A stretch of DNA of 7,004 bases from Firmicutes bacterium UBA5499 (GTDB lineage Bacteria; Bacillota; DTU084), in NCBI GenBank assembly GCA_002426275.1, contig DIPB01000024.1, positions 12,895 to 19,898 on the forward strand. The letters are read 5' to 3'. How positions within the stretch are numbered: the stretch's first letter is position 1; every line of letters starts with the position of its first letter. The position numbers and the translations under genes are program-made. Below, one piece after another: positions 1 through 5,760 of this stretch. Under the pieces are notes generated by a model. The model searched no databases. It saw only the letters and a list, made by a program, of their open reading frames with translations, and was not told where the DNA came from.

Positions 1-1036
1 TAGCCGGCGCGCCTTCATCAAATAATTTTTTGATGTACTTAGGAACATTGGGATCGTCCGGGTCATAGTAAGAAGAATCGAAGGCGACCCTTTTATCCTC
101 CAGCACCTTCAAAAGCTTATTCTGCAGCAACGGATCCATTTCTCCGATCTCATCGATGAAAAGCACTCCCCCGCTGGCCTCGGTAACCAATCCCAGCTTG
201 GGCTCAGGCACGCTGCCGTCGGCCAGCTCCCGCTTTGCCCCTTGATAAATCGGATCGTGAACAGAACCCAAAAGGGGATTGCTCACCTCTCTGGGATCCC
301 AACGCAGGGTGGCGCCGTCAACCTCCACAAAGTTCGCCTCTGGAGTGAAAGGAGTATAGCCAAGCTTTTTAGCTTCCGCCAGAGCCAATCTCGCCACAGT
401 TGTCTTGCCAACCCCTGGAGGGCCGTACAGGATCACATGCTGCGGATAGGGGGAAGCGATTTTAGCCAGCAGGGATTTGACAGCCCGCTCCTGACCCACT
501 ACCTCTTGCAAAGATTTGGGGCGCAGAATTTCTAAGGCGCTTTTGGACAGGCGCCTCTGCTCCAACTTTTCCAAATCATCATATTTCTTCAGCGCATAGG
601 CGTTTTCCACTGCCCCCTCCTCTTTGAGGAGCTGCAGCTTGATATCCCGCACATATTCTTCGTGGCGATCCTGCATTTTCTCCGCCACTCTTCGTTCCAG
701 CTTCTCTTCCACCGCGCGCCTAGCCACAAGCTCGGCCAATTCTTCCTCGATCTCCCCTAAAACACCGGGGATCTGATCTGCGGACGGCACTTCGCCGATG
801 GTGGGATCCTCAAAGGCGACCCGCTCCAAGCCCAGAACGCGTTCCGCCAGATCTTTTGAGCGCAAAAGGTCAACGGCGTCCAGCTTACCTGCCTTCAAAA
901 TCAGCTGATCTGAGCCATAAAGATTTGCCATCAGAGAGTAAAGTGCCGAGACCTGACGAAAAAGCTGACTTTTCTCCGCGCTCTGCTGTTTACGTTTAAA
1001 TTTGATGATTCGCTTGACAAAATTTAAATGCCGCAA
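1..1036 (-). CDS. lonC: LonC-type ATP-dependent Lon-family protease, N-terminal part (runs off window)
   Basis: The first 345 residues are visible; the frame is open to base 1. After a basic N-terminus and a helical, charged region (about residues 90-165, probably coiled coil) comes an AAA+ domain. It opens with LRPKSLQEVVGQERAV (171-186), then Walker A GPPGVGKT (205-212) and Walker B VLFIDEI (291-297). This architecture fits the LonB/LonC Lon paralogues of spore formers, and the charged N-terminal region and rplI neighbourhood favour LonC. The C-terminal Ser-Lys protease domain, expected from family length (about 600 residues), would lie outside the window. Such proteins are inferred to degrade proteins in an ATP-dependent way during sporulation. 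The start chosen is TTG at 1036, because GGAGG at 1048-1044 sits 7 bases upstream and it lies only 12 bases after rplI. LonB, or another RuvB/Lon-like AAA protein, remains possible until the rest is seen. Confidence 0.8.
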   Translation of the reverse strand, partial: MRHLNFVKRIIKFKRKQQSAEKSQLFRQVSALYSLMANLYGSDQLILKAGKLDAVDLLRSKDLAERVLGLERVAFEDPTIGEVPSADQIPGVLGEIEEELAELVARRAVEEKLERRVAEKMQDRHEEYVRDIKLQLLKEEGAVENAYALKKYDDLEKLEQRRLSKSALEILRPKSLQEVVGQERAVKSLLAKIASPYPQHVILYGPPGVGKTTVARLALAEAKKLGYTPFTPEANFVEVDGATLRWDPREVSNPLLGSVHDPIYQGAKRELADGSVPEPKLGLVTEASGGVLFIDEIGEMDPLLQNKLLKVLEDKRVAFDSSYYDPDDPNVPKYIKKLFDEGAPA

Positions 1037-1048
1037 CCTCTTTCCTCC

Positions 1049-1498
1049 CTAATCCTCAGCTGCTAATTCGACCGTTACCGCTGCGTCTACCCCTGGGAAA
1101 AGCTTAACCTCAACCCGATGGGAGCCGAGGGTTTTCAGGGGATCACCCAGGACAATTTGCTTTTTATCGATTTTCAATCTCAGCTGCGCTTTGGCGGCGT
1201 CCGCAATATCTTTGGCTGTGACTGAGCCGAAGAGTCTGCCCGCTTCTCCAACTTTCACCTTCAGCTTAAGGCTGGCCTCATTCAACTTCACAGCTAATTT
1301 CTTCGCGGCTTCCTCTTCCCTGGCTTGCCGCATGCGCACCGCGTCCTTTTCCTGCTTCAATGATTTCAAATTTCCTCCCGAACCTTCCACAGCCAGGCTT
1401 CTGGGAAAAAGATAATTCCTTGCGTAACCTTCCGCCACATTGACTAAGTCCCCTTTTTTGCCCAGCTTCTTCACGTCTTCTTTCAAAATCACCTGCAA
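1049..1498 (-). CDS. rplI: 50S ribosomal protein L9
   Basis: L9 binds 23S rRNA at the base of the L1 stalk and helps maintain reading frame and ribosome spacing. The product from the chosen start is 149 residues, the usual length. The N-terminal domain begins MQVILKEDVKKLGKKGD and contains the conserved VAEGYARNYLFPRSLA stretch. A long charged helix (about residues 45-75) follows, then the C-terminal RNA-binding domain with GRLFGSVTAKDIADA. A frame-compatible GTG lies at 1507, but it forms part of the Shine-Dalgarno sequence. TTG at 1498 gives the family-standard MQVI start at correct spacing. The gene starts 5 bases after the DUF2232 gene and ends 12 bases before the lonC start, which suggests co-transcription. 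Confidence 0.96.
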   Translation of the reverse strand: MQVILKEDVKKLGKKGDLVNVAEGYARNYLFPRSLAVEGSGGNLKSLKQEKDAVRMRQAREEEAAKKLAVKLNEASLKLKVKVGEAGRLFGSVTAKDIADAAKAQLRLKIDKKQIVLGDPLKTLGSHRVEVKLFPGVDAAVTVELAAED

Positions 1499-1503
1499 AT
1501 TAT

Positions 1504-2433
1504 TCACCTCCGTTCAGCGGACCCTAATTTCCTGAAATCAAACCAGGTATCGAAAAGCCCCAGTAGGACCAAGATCTGCCCGAAAAAAAAATAAGCCAAA
1601 AGCAAGATTAATGTCCGCATAGGCCGGGATAACCCCCACTTGCTCAGCTGCCCGGCAACGATCGCCAACCCCTGCAGCACATAAAGAAACATGGTAACGA
1701 TATAAACGTTCAAACTCAGCTGATAAAGCCAGCCTTTACCTATGCTCCTCAGCAGAAAAGCGGCAATGAACAGCCACACCATATACCACGGCAAGCGCCA
1801 GCGGGCAAAAGGCGGCAAAGCAACCACAGAACCGCCCAGAGAGACGATTATCTTTCTGCTGGCCTGAAAATTAACCAGAAGCAGCAAGAGCAACCCAAGC
1901 GCCAACATCGCCGGGATGGCCAGATCAACCATCTCAAGCAGCATCTTTTGCGTTTGCTGCAAAAGTTTCAGCTGCTCACTGGCTAACGGCATGGATTTAT
2001 ATAACTTAAAGGCTTCCCCCAGAGCTGTCTTCAGTCCCTGCTGCATCAAGGCGAAAGCGTCTTGCTTGAAAATTAACTTTCCCAACAGCCACAGCGAGGC
2101 TAAACCGCCTGCGCCGGCTGCGGCAGAGCCGCCGAAGACAATCCACAGCGGGGCGTCCTTGCGCAGGGAGTTTCCCAGCGCGATTCCCATCAGGCCATAG
2201 AAAAGCACGACTGCCAAGGCTAAGGAGATGTGCCCCAAAAATGCCAGCAGCAGCGAGGCAACCAGCAGCGGCAAGACTGCTCCCTTCCAGCCGTGCTGGT
2301 ATGTGAGAATGCTCAGGGGCAGCGGCAGAAGAAGCAACACAAGCTCTCCGCCCAGCGGCAAAAGGCCGATTAAGGCCATCGCCACAGTGACGGCAGCCAA
2401 GAGCGCCCCGCGGGTCAAAAATCTCACATTCAA
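1504..2433 (-). CDS. yybS: YybS family (DUF2232) polytopic membrane protein
   Basis: This is a 309-residue, very hydrophobic integral membrane protein with roughly eight or nine predicted spans. They lie near residues 7-27, 30-46, 52-87 (two), 96-120, 170-189, 215-231, 240-262 and 272-293. A soluble amphipathic loop rich in Lys and Gln occupies about 122-168. The late motifs PPFARWRLPW (207-216) and LFDTWFDFRK (293-302), and the position next to rplI, match the YybS/DUF2232 family, which in Bacillus also sits near rplI. Its molecular function is not established; a transport-like role is only a guess. The chosen start is TTG at 2433, which overlaps the upstream stop by 4 bases (TTGA) and has GGGG 7 bases before it. 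GTG at 2427 is the alternative. The open frame extends further upstream without a good initiation site. Confidence 0.85.
   Translation of the reverse strand: MNVRFLTRGALLAAVTVAMALIGLLPLGGELVLLLLPLPLSILTYQHGWKGAVLPLLVASLLLAFLGHISLALAVVLFYGLMGIALGNSLRKDAPLWIVFGGSAAAGAGGLASLWLLGKLIFKQDAFALMQQGLKTALGEAFKLYKSMPLASEQLKLLQQTQKMLLEMVDLAIPAMLALGLLLLLLVNFQASRKIIVSLGGSVVALPPFARWRLPWYMVWLFIAAFLLRSIGKGWLYQLSLNVYIVTMFLYVLQGLAIVAGQLSKWGLSRPMRTLILLLAYFFFGQILVLLGLFDTWFDFRKLGSAERR
1505..1511 (-). promoter_or_regulatory. rplI ribosome binding site that decides the TTG start
   Basis: GGAGGTG lies in the final codons and stop (CGG AGG TGA) of the upstream DUF2232 gene. The GTG inside it would have no spacing to the GGAG core, whereas TTG at 1498 lies 6 bases downstream. 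The upstream gene's end therefore doubles as the L9 initiation signal, which suggests translational coupling. Confidence 0.75.
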
Positions 2434-2774
2434 AGCGTTTCCCCTTCTGGCAGCTGGCCGGTGCGCGCCAAAAGATAATGGACGAAGTTCGTATAATCGC
2501 CATACCATTTTTCCAGGTTTTCCCTCTGCTGTGCCGCATGGCGGGCCTTGTCCAAAATCTCTCGTTCCAGCCGGGCATAGTCTATGCCGCAGCGCCTGGC
2601 CAAAATGAAACCGGTGAGCAAAAGGTCCGCGGTGGCGCTGATGATTTCTTCTTCTCCGCCCTCCAGCATCTGGAACATGACCTGCGCGTTATTGCCCACG
2701 AGCTGCGCTTTCAGATATTCGATGGCTTTTATTTTCCGGGCAACATCGATTTCTTGCTTGGCAAGGGTCATCAT
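2430..2774 (-). CDS. small MazG-like family protein
   Basis: This is a predicted 114-residue, largely helical, soluble protein. The acidic segment EEEIISATADLLLTGFILAR (41-60) resembles the metal-binding helix of all-alpha NTP pyrophosphohydrolases (MazG/dUTPase-like), with E41-E43 and D50 as candidate ligands. The full ExxE...ExxD pair is not clearly present. MazG-like proteins of about this size are known between rpsR and the DUF2232 gene in Clostridia, and that context supports the call as much as the sequence does. If the family assignment is right, it may hydrolyse non-canonical nucleotides, but catalysis is unproven. ATG at 2774 or the adjacent ATG at 2771 could start it; GGTGGGGTGAG lies just upstream. 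It overlaps the next gene by 4 bases and is the first gene after the rpsR terminator. Confidence 0.6.
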   Translation of the reverse strand: MMTLAKQEIDVARKIKAIEYLKAQLVGNNAQVMFQMLEGGEEEIISATADLLLTGFILARRCGIDYARLEREILDKARHAAQQRENLEKWYGDYTNFVHYLLARTGQLPEGETL

Positions 2775-2863
2775 CTCTCACCCCACCTTTAATATTTCTC
2801 CCAGGACTCTTGTATTCCTCCTCACAGCGGCCAACAAATCTTGGCTGAGGCGGCAGGGAAAGG
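2775..2863 (-). other. Gap between the rpsR terminator and the MazG-like gene
   Basis: This 89-base stretch should hold the promoter for the MazG-like/yybS/rplI/lonC group if the rpsR terminator is efficient. I find no convincing sigma-A promoter. TTGTTG with TACAAG about 18 bases downstream is the best pair, and it is weak. The only other signal is the ribosome binding site of the downstream gene. Confidence 0.35.
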
Positions 2864-2891
2864 AAAAAAAGAAGAGCCCCAGAGGGCCCTT
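2864..2891 (-). terminator. Intrinsic terminator after rpsR
   Basis: On the minus strand AAGGGCCC, loop TCTG and GGGCTCTT form an 8-bp stem with one G-U pair. It is followed by C and seven T residues. It begins 7 bases past the rpsR stop and should end the rpsF-ssb-rpsR transcript. Confidence 0.88.
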
Positions 2892-2897
2892 GTTTCG

Positions 2898-3140
2898 TTA
2901 ATCCATAGTGTACGGCAACAGGGCAATATGCCTTGCTCTTTTGATGGCGATGGTGAGTTGCCGCTGATGCTTAGCACAATTGCCAGTGATGCGTCTGGGC
3001 AGAATCTTGCCCCGTTCTGTTATATAACGGCGCAGTTTGCCGCCGTCTTTATAATCGATCTGTTCGACTTTATCTACGCAGAAGGAACATACTTTCCTTC
3101 GGCCTTTGCGTCCGCGTTCGCGTTTGCCGCTCAAAACCAT
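2898..3140 (-). CDS. rpsR: 30S ribosomal protein S18
   Basis: S18 binds the 16S rRNA platform as a heterodimer with S6. The product is 80 residues, normal length. The conserved core [13 protein letters not shown] (41-53) and the closing [12 protein letters not shown] (66-77) are intact. Cys18, Cys21, Cys55 and His58 form a CxxC...CxxH set, which marks the zinc-binding version of S18; many bacteria have lost these residues. ATG at 3140 lies only 1-4 bases from the GGAGGAGG Shine-Dalgarno. TTG at 3134, giving MSGKRERG, has better spacing and is a real alternative. The gene starts 9 bases after ssb and is the last of the rpsF-ssb-rpsR group. Confidence 0.96.
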   Translation of the reverse strand: MVLSGKRERGRKGRRKVCSFCVDKVEQIDYKDGGKLRRYITERGKILPRRITGNCAKHQRQLTIAIKRARHIALLPYTMD

Positions 3141-3149
3141 TCCTCCTCC

Positions 3150-3560
3150 CTAAAATGGATATTCTTCTCCATCGGCTCCGCCAAGATCGCTGAAATCATC
3201 CGCCGGAGGACTGCTGGTTGCCGGTTGGTTGCCGCTGCCGCTTCCCTTGTCCAAGAAGCGGACATTGTCCGCCACAACCTCCGCAGCCCTACGCTTGGTG
3301 CCATCCTGGGCCTCATAGGAGCGAATCTGCAATCTACCTTCAACCGCAGTCAGTCTCCCTTTGCTCAGATAGTTGGCACATGTTTCAGCCTGTTTCCTCC
3401 AGACAACGATATCAATGAAATCTGTGCCCCGTTCACCTTGCTGATTTTGGAAGGGGCGATCCACTGCCAAAGTAAACGATGTAACCGCGATCCCGTTTTG
3501 GGTATAACGCAACTGGGGATCCGCTGTTAATCTGCCGATCAAAATGATGCGGTTGAGCAT
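3150..3560 (-). CDS. ssb: Single-stranded DNA-binding protein
   Basis: SSB coats single-stranded DNA during replication, repair and recombination, usually as a tetramer. The 136-residue product has the OB fold over about residues 1-105, with MLNRIILIGRLTADPQLRYT at the start, then VTSFTLAVDR and FIDIVVWRKQAETCANYLSKG. A short Gly/Ser/Pro linker follows. The end DGEEYPF is an acidic-aromatic-proline tail that corresponds to the protein-docking tip (DDDIPF in E. coli) used to recruit partner proteins. Its linker is short for the family. ATG at 3560 has AGGAGG 7 bases upstream. The placement between rpsF and rpsR is the common bacterial arrangement and suggests co-transcription with S6 and S18. 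Confidence 0.97.
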   Translation of the reverse strand: MLNRIILIGRLTADPQLRYTQNGIAVTSFTLAVDRPFQNQQGERGTDFIDIVVWRKQAETCANYLSKGRLTAVEGRLQIRSYEAQDGTKRRAAEVVADNVRFLDKGSGSGNQPATSSPPADDFSDLGGADGEEYPF

Positions 3561-3573
3561 TGCAAACCCTCCT

Positions 3574-3861
3574 TTACTCCTCTACCTTAACTAATAAGTA
3601 TCGGACTACACCATCGGTGATCTTCATGATTCTCTCCAGCTCTTGGGCGGTTTCCACTGGGCACTTAAAATTGCTCAGCACATAGAAGCCCTCTCGCATG
3701 CCGTCGATCTCATAAGCCAAACGCCTTTTGCCCAATTGCTCGGTTTTCTCGATCTCGCCTGCGCCTGCGGTTATGATCTCCTCAAATTTGGCGATGATCT
3801 CGGGAACGGCAGCTTCATCCAAATTAGCAGAAAGAATGTACATCAACTCGTAAGAGCGCAT
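3574..3861 (-). CDS. rpsF: 30S ribosomal protein S6
   Basis: S6 binds the platform of the small subunit together with S18. From the chosen start the protein is 95 residues and begins MRSYELMYILSANLDE, as in other S6 proteins. It continues with LGKRRLAYEIDGMREGFYVL, the family core, and ends at VRYLLVKVEE. A GTG at 3870 is in frame, but it is part of the Shine-Dalgarno AGGAGGTGA (3875-3867), so ATG at 3861, 8 bases past AGGAGG, is preferred. The stop precedes ssb by 13 bases. The leader in front can fold and partly pair with the ribosome binding site, which suggests feedback control. Confidence 0.96.
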   Translation of the reverse strand: MRSYELMYILSANLDEAAVPEIIAKFEEIITAGAGEIEKTEQLGKRRLAYEIDGMREGFYVLSNFKCPVETAQELERIMKITDGVVRYLLVKVEE

Positions 3862-3874
3862 CGCGCTCACCTCC

Positions 3875-3915
3875 TCCCTATGGCCTCAGGCCCCAACTTA
3901 ATGTTGGAGCAGGGA
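3875..3915 (-). promoter_or_regulatory. Candidate autoregulatory RNA structure in the rpsF leader
   Basis: On the minus strand TCCCT (3915-3911) can pair with AGGGA (3879-3875). Inside it GCTCCAAC (3910-3903) pairs with GTTGGGGC (3897-3890) around loop ATTAA, which gives two stacked helices with a 10-base 3' bulge, CTGAGGCCAT. The outer helix shares its last A with the rpsF Shine-Dalgarno, so its formation could limit initiation. S6:S18 complexes are known to bind rpsF leaders in many bacteria. I do not see the CCG that I associate with that motif in the bulge, so identity with it is unproven. Confidence 0.5.
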
Positions 3916-3918
3916 TTC

Positions 3919-3938
3919 TGCCTGCCTTCCGGCAGGCA
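3919..3938 (-). other. GC-rich hairpin with GGAA tetraloop between rplL and rpsF
   Basis: TGCCTGCC and GGCAGGCA form an 8-bp perfect stem closed by a GGAA (GNRA-type) loop. No T-run follows, so it is not a typical terminator. It may be part of the rpsF leader, or may protect the 3' end of the rplL transcript. Confidence 0.6.
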
Positions 3939-3964
3939 AAGAAAGCGGCCAAGGCCGCTTTCTT
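3936..3964 (-). terminator. Intrinsic terminator after rplL
   Basis: AAGAAAGCGGCC (3964-3953) and GGCCGCTTTCTT (3950-3939) are perfect 12-base arms separated by TT, and the 3' arm runs into TTTCTTT. The 5' arm starts within the rplL stop codon. The T-run is partly taken into the stem and has a C in it, so some read-through to rpsF is plausible. Confidence 0.72.
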
Positions 3965-4337
3965 ATTTCAGCTCTACAGAGCCGCCAGCTTCTTCAATCT
4001 TGGTTTTGATTGTCTCAGCCTCTTCTTTGTTAACGCCTTCCTTAACCGCCTTAGGCGCGCTGTCTACCAAGTCTTTGGCCTCTTTCAATCCTAAAGCCGT
4101 GATCTCCCGGACAACCTTAATGACCTGTACCTTCTTTTCCCCGGCTGAGGTGAGAATAACATCGAAAGCCGTCTTCTCTTCCGCAGCGGGAGCTGCGCCG
4201 CCGGCTGCGGGGGCTGCCGCAACAGCCACGGGAGCGGCTGCGCTGACGCCGAATTTGTCCTCTAACTCTTTCACTACCTCGGACAGCTCCAAAACTGTCA
4301 TATTGCTTATGGCCTCAATAAGTTCTTCTTTAGTCAT
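3963..4337 (-). CDS. rplL: 50S ribosomal protein L7/L12
   Basis: L7/L12 dimers form the flexible ribosomal stalk that recruits and stimulates the GTPases EF-Tu, EF-G, IF2 and RF3. The 124-residue product has the N-terminal dimerisation and L10-binding domain (about 1-31, [20 protein letters not shown]), an Ala/Pro/Gly hinge (32-53) and the globular C-terminal domain (54-124). The latter contains the factor-binding stretch [20 protein letters not shown] (68-87). ATG at 4337 has AAGGAGG about 10 bases upstream. It follows rplJ by 17 bases. The expected downstream neighbour rpoB is absent. Confidence 0.98.
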   Translation of the reverse strand: MTKEELIEAISNMTVLELSEVVKELEDKFGVSAAAPVAVAAAPAAGGAAPAAEEKTAFDVILTSAGEKKVQVIKVVREITALGLKEAKDLVDSAPKAVKEGVNKEEAETIKTKIEEAGGSVELK

Positions 4338-4354
4338 CTTAAATAATCCTCCTT

Positions 4355-4876
4355 TTAAGCTTGTGCTTTCTGTTCTCTGATTTTGTCAAGTACCCTCACA
4401 AAACCTGTGACTGGTCCTGCCAGCACTCTGGCAAAACCGCCGATTGGTCCTTGCATTGCGCCCAGCAGCATTGCAAGCAGCACTTCCCGGCTGGGAAGCT
4501 TGGCCAAATCGGCAATGGCTTCGGCGCCGATGAGCTTGCCGTCCAAAAGCCCCGCTTTTAGCTCCAACTGTTTGTGATCTTCGGCGAATTCGCTTAAGAT
4601 CTTAGCCGGCGCCACCGGATCGTCGTAACCAAAAGCGATTGCGGTCGGTCCTGCCAAGTGCGGCTCAAGATCGTCAAGCTCCAATTTCTTAGCCGCCAGG
4701 GTGGTCAAAGTGTTCTTCACCACTTTATACTCGATCCCGGCTTCCCTGAGCTTTTTTCGCAGCTCCGTAATGTCTTTCACATTCAGTCCGCGATAATCCG
4801 TCAAAACAGCGAGTTGGCTTTGAGAGATTTTTTGCGTTAACTCCTCTACTACTGCTACTTTTTCTGGTCTTGCCAT
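4355..4876 (-). CDS. rplJ: 50S ribosomal protein L10
   Basis: L10 anchors L7/L12 dimers to 23S rRNA and, with L12, represses its own operon by binding the leader. The product is 173 residues. The N-terminal RNA-binding domain starts [13 protein letters not shown] and contains [20 protein letters not shown] and [11 protein letters not shown]. The C-terminal helix [20 protein letters not shown] is the L12 docking region. ATG at 4876 is chosen because MARPEK is where family similarity begins and AAGGGTGAGG lies just upstream. An in-frame GTG at 4885 and a longer frame to GTG 4921 are less likely. The gene sits behind an attenuator leader and is followed by rplL 17 bases later. Confidence 0.96.
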   Translation of the reverse strand: MARPEKVAVVEELTQKISQSQLAVLTDYRGLNVKDITELRKKLREAGIEYKVVKNTLTTLAAKKLELDDLEPHLAGPTAIAFGYDDPVAPAKILSEFAEDHKQLELKAGLLDGKLIGAEAIADLAKLPSREVLLAMLLGAMQGPIGGFARVLAGPVTGFVRVLDKIREQKAQA

Positions 4877-4895
4877 GCTCCTCACCCTTCCTTGC

Positions 4896-4919
4896 GGAAA
4901 GGTTTTGCACCTCCTTTCC
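4896..4919 (-). other. Hairpin with strong Shine-Dalgarno-like sequence upstream of rplJ
   Basis: GGAAAGG (4919-4913) and CCTTTCC (4902-4896) can form a perfect 7-bp stem around a 10-base loop. The 5' side contains AAAGGAGGTG, the best ribosome-binding match in the area. It is about 31 bases too far from the rplJ ATG to serve it directly. It may be a ribosome standby site or a remnant of an older start. Confidence 0.45.
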
Positions 4920-4920
4920 A

Positions 4921-4954
4921 CAACAAAAATGCCCTGATCACCAGATCAAGGCAT
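4921..4954 (-). terminator. Attenuator terminator in the rplJ leader
   Basis: ATGCCTTGATC and GATCAGGGCAT pair over 11 bp (one G-U) around loop TGGT, followed by TTTTTGTTG. It lies in the leader, 44 bases before the rplJ start and after the L10-binding fold. It therefore fits conditional termination rather than the end of the rplK-rplA transcript alone. Confidence 0.85.
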
Positions 4955-5045
4955 ACTAATCCCATAATCGAACTTATGGTAAGTAGCTGCCTCGGCAGGC
5001 GTCAATTGAGGGGTCAGACCCCACCTGCTGTCTCTGGCAATATTT
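4955..5045 (-). ncRNA. L10 leader (ribosomal protein autoregulatory RNA)
   Basis: The minus strand holds AGACAGCAGGTG (5033-5022) and CCTGCCGAGG (4999-4990), which match my recollection of the conserved L10 leader. GCAGG pairs with CCTGC, and the outer TGCC (5039-5036) pairs with GGCA (4991-4988). They leave an asymmetric internal loop of the kink-turn type, where L10-L12 would bind. The apical part contains GGGGT-CTG-ACCCC (5022-5010). A further hairpin, CCATAA/TTATGG (4979-4962), lies before the terminator. Excess L10-L12 would be expected to favour termination and reduce rplJ-rplL expression. Confidence 0.85.
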
Positions 5046-5051
5046 ATCGTC

Positions 5052-5747
5052 CTATTCAGTAACTGAATTAGGATTAACCCGCACGCCGGGTCCCATAGTC
5101 GACGAAAGAACGATCTTTCGCAGATAGGTTCCCTTGGCAGCGGAGGGCTTTGCTTTAATCAGCGCGCTCATCAGAACGCGAAAATTAGCTTGCAGCTTTT
5201 CCAAATCAAAGGATGCTTTGCCAAGGCGCACGTGCACGATCGAGGACTTATCCACTCTGTACTCCACTTTACCTGCTTTGATCTCGCGGATTGCCTTCTC
5301 CACATCCATGGTAACAGTACCGGTTTTAGGGTTGGGCATTAATCCTTTGGGTCCCAAAATTCTGCCCAGCCGCCCCACAATGCCCATCATATCAGGGGTT
5401 GCGACCGCCACATCGAAATCCGCCCAGCCGCCCTGGATTTTTTGGGCCAAATCATCTGCGCCCACAAAGTCCGCTCCGGCAGCTTCGGCTTCCTTTGCCT
5501 TTTCACCATTGGCGAACACCAACACCCGAACTGTCTTGCCTGTGCCATGAGGCAGGACTACCGTCCCCCGGACTTGTTGATCCGCATGCCTGGGATCTAC
5601 TCCCAACCGAATGGCCGCTTCAATGGTTTCATCGAATTTAGCATTTGCTTTTTCTTTCACCAAGGACAAAGCCTCTGCTGGATCGTAAAGAGCTTCGCTA
5701 TCGAACTCCTTTACCAGCTCTTGATATCTCTTTCCTTTTTTCGGCAT
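5052..5747 (-). CDS. rplA: 50S ribosomal protein L1
   Basis: L1 forms the mobile stalk by the E site that helps release deacylated tRNA, and in many bacteria it represses its own operon. The 231-residue length is typical. Domain I flanks domain II. Visible conserved blocks are [20 protein letters not shown] (about 49-68), [19 protein letters not shown] and the C-terminal [14 protein letters not shown] at 5747 has GGAGGG 7 bases upstream. It lies 50 bases after rplK, and the gap can fold into a hairpin ending directly at the Shine-Dalgarno. The last codons and stop contain the inverted repeat ATTCAGT-A-ACTGAAT (5054-5068), probably incidental. Confidence 0.98.
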   Translation of the reverse strand: MPKKGKRYQELVKEFDSEALYDPAEALSLVKEKANAKFDETIEAAIRLGVDPRHADQQVRGTVVLPHGTGKTVRVLVFANGEKAKEAEAAGADFVGADDLAQKIQGGWADFDVAVATPDMMGIVGRLGRILGPKGLMPNPKTGTVTMDVEKAIREIKAGKVEYRVDKSSIVHVRLGKASFDLEKLQANFRVLMSALIKAKPSAAKGTYLRKIVLSSTMGPGVRVNPNSVTE

Positions 5748-5760
5748 TCATAATCCCTCC

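Noticed and set aside
242..535. Plus-strand open frame of 97 codons
   Set aside because: It lies wholly inside the AAA+ domain of the lonC gene on the other strand, has no family resemblance and no convincing ribosome binding site.
2006..2578. Minus-strand open frame of 190 codons overlapping yybS and the MazG-like gene
   Set aside because: It is an out-of-frame overlap with a clear membrane protein frame; the Ala/Arg-rich translation looks like a frame-shifted shadow.
2778..2828. Short open frame ending just before the MazG-like ATG (GTG AGG AGG ... GTG GGG TGA)
   Set aside because: It has no ribosome binding site in front and no recognisable sequence; the close stop is probably chance.
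2841..3530. Plus-strand open frame of 229 codons across rpsR and ssb
   Set aside because: It is antisense to two certain genes and the rpsR terminator; the translation shows no domain and is a composition effect.
3643..4380. Plus-strand open frame of 245 codons across rpsF, the intergenic region and rplL
   Set aside because: It is antisense to two certain ribosomal genes. The low-complexity Ala/Ser-rich part mirrors the L12 hinge codons.
4725..4910. Minus-strand 61-codon frame starting inside the leader of rplJ as a possible leader peptide
   Set aside because: Its GTG start is part of the Shine-Dalgarno-like sequence itself, and the rest overlaps rplJ out of frame.
5054..5068. Inverted repeat ATTCAGT-A-ACTGAAT as an operator
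   Set aside because: It lies in the last codons and stop of rplA, with no promoter beside it; short AT-rich palindromes arise easily by chance.
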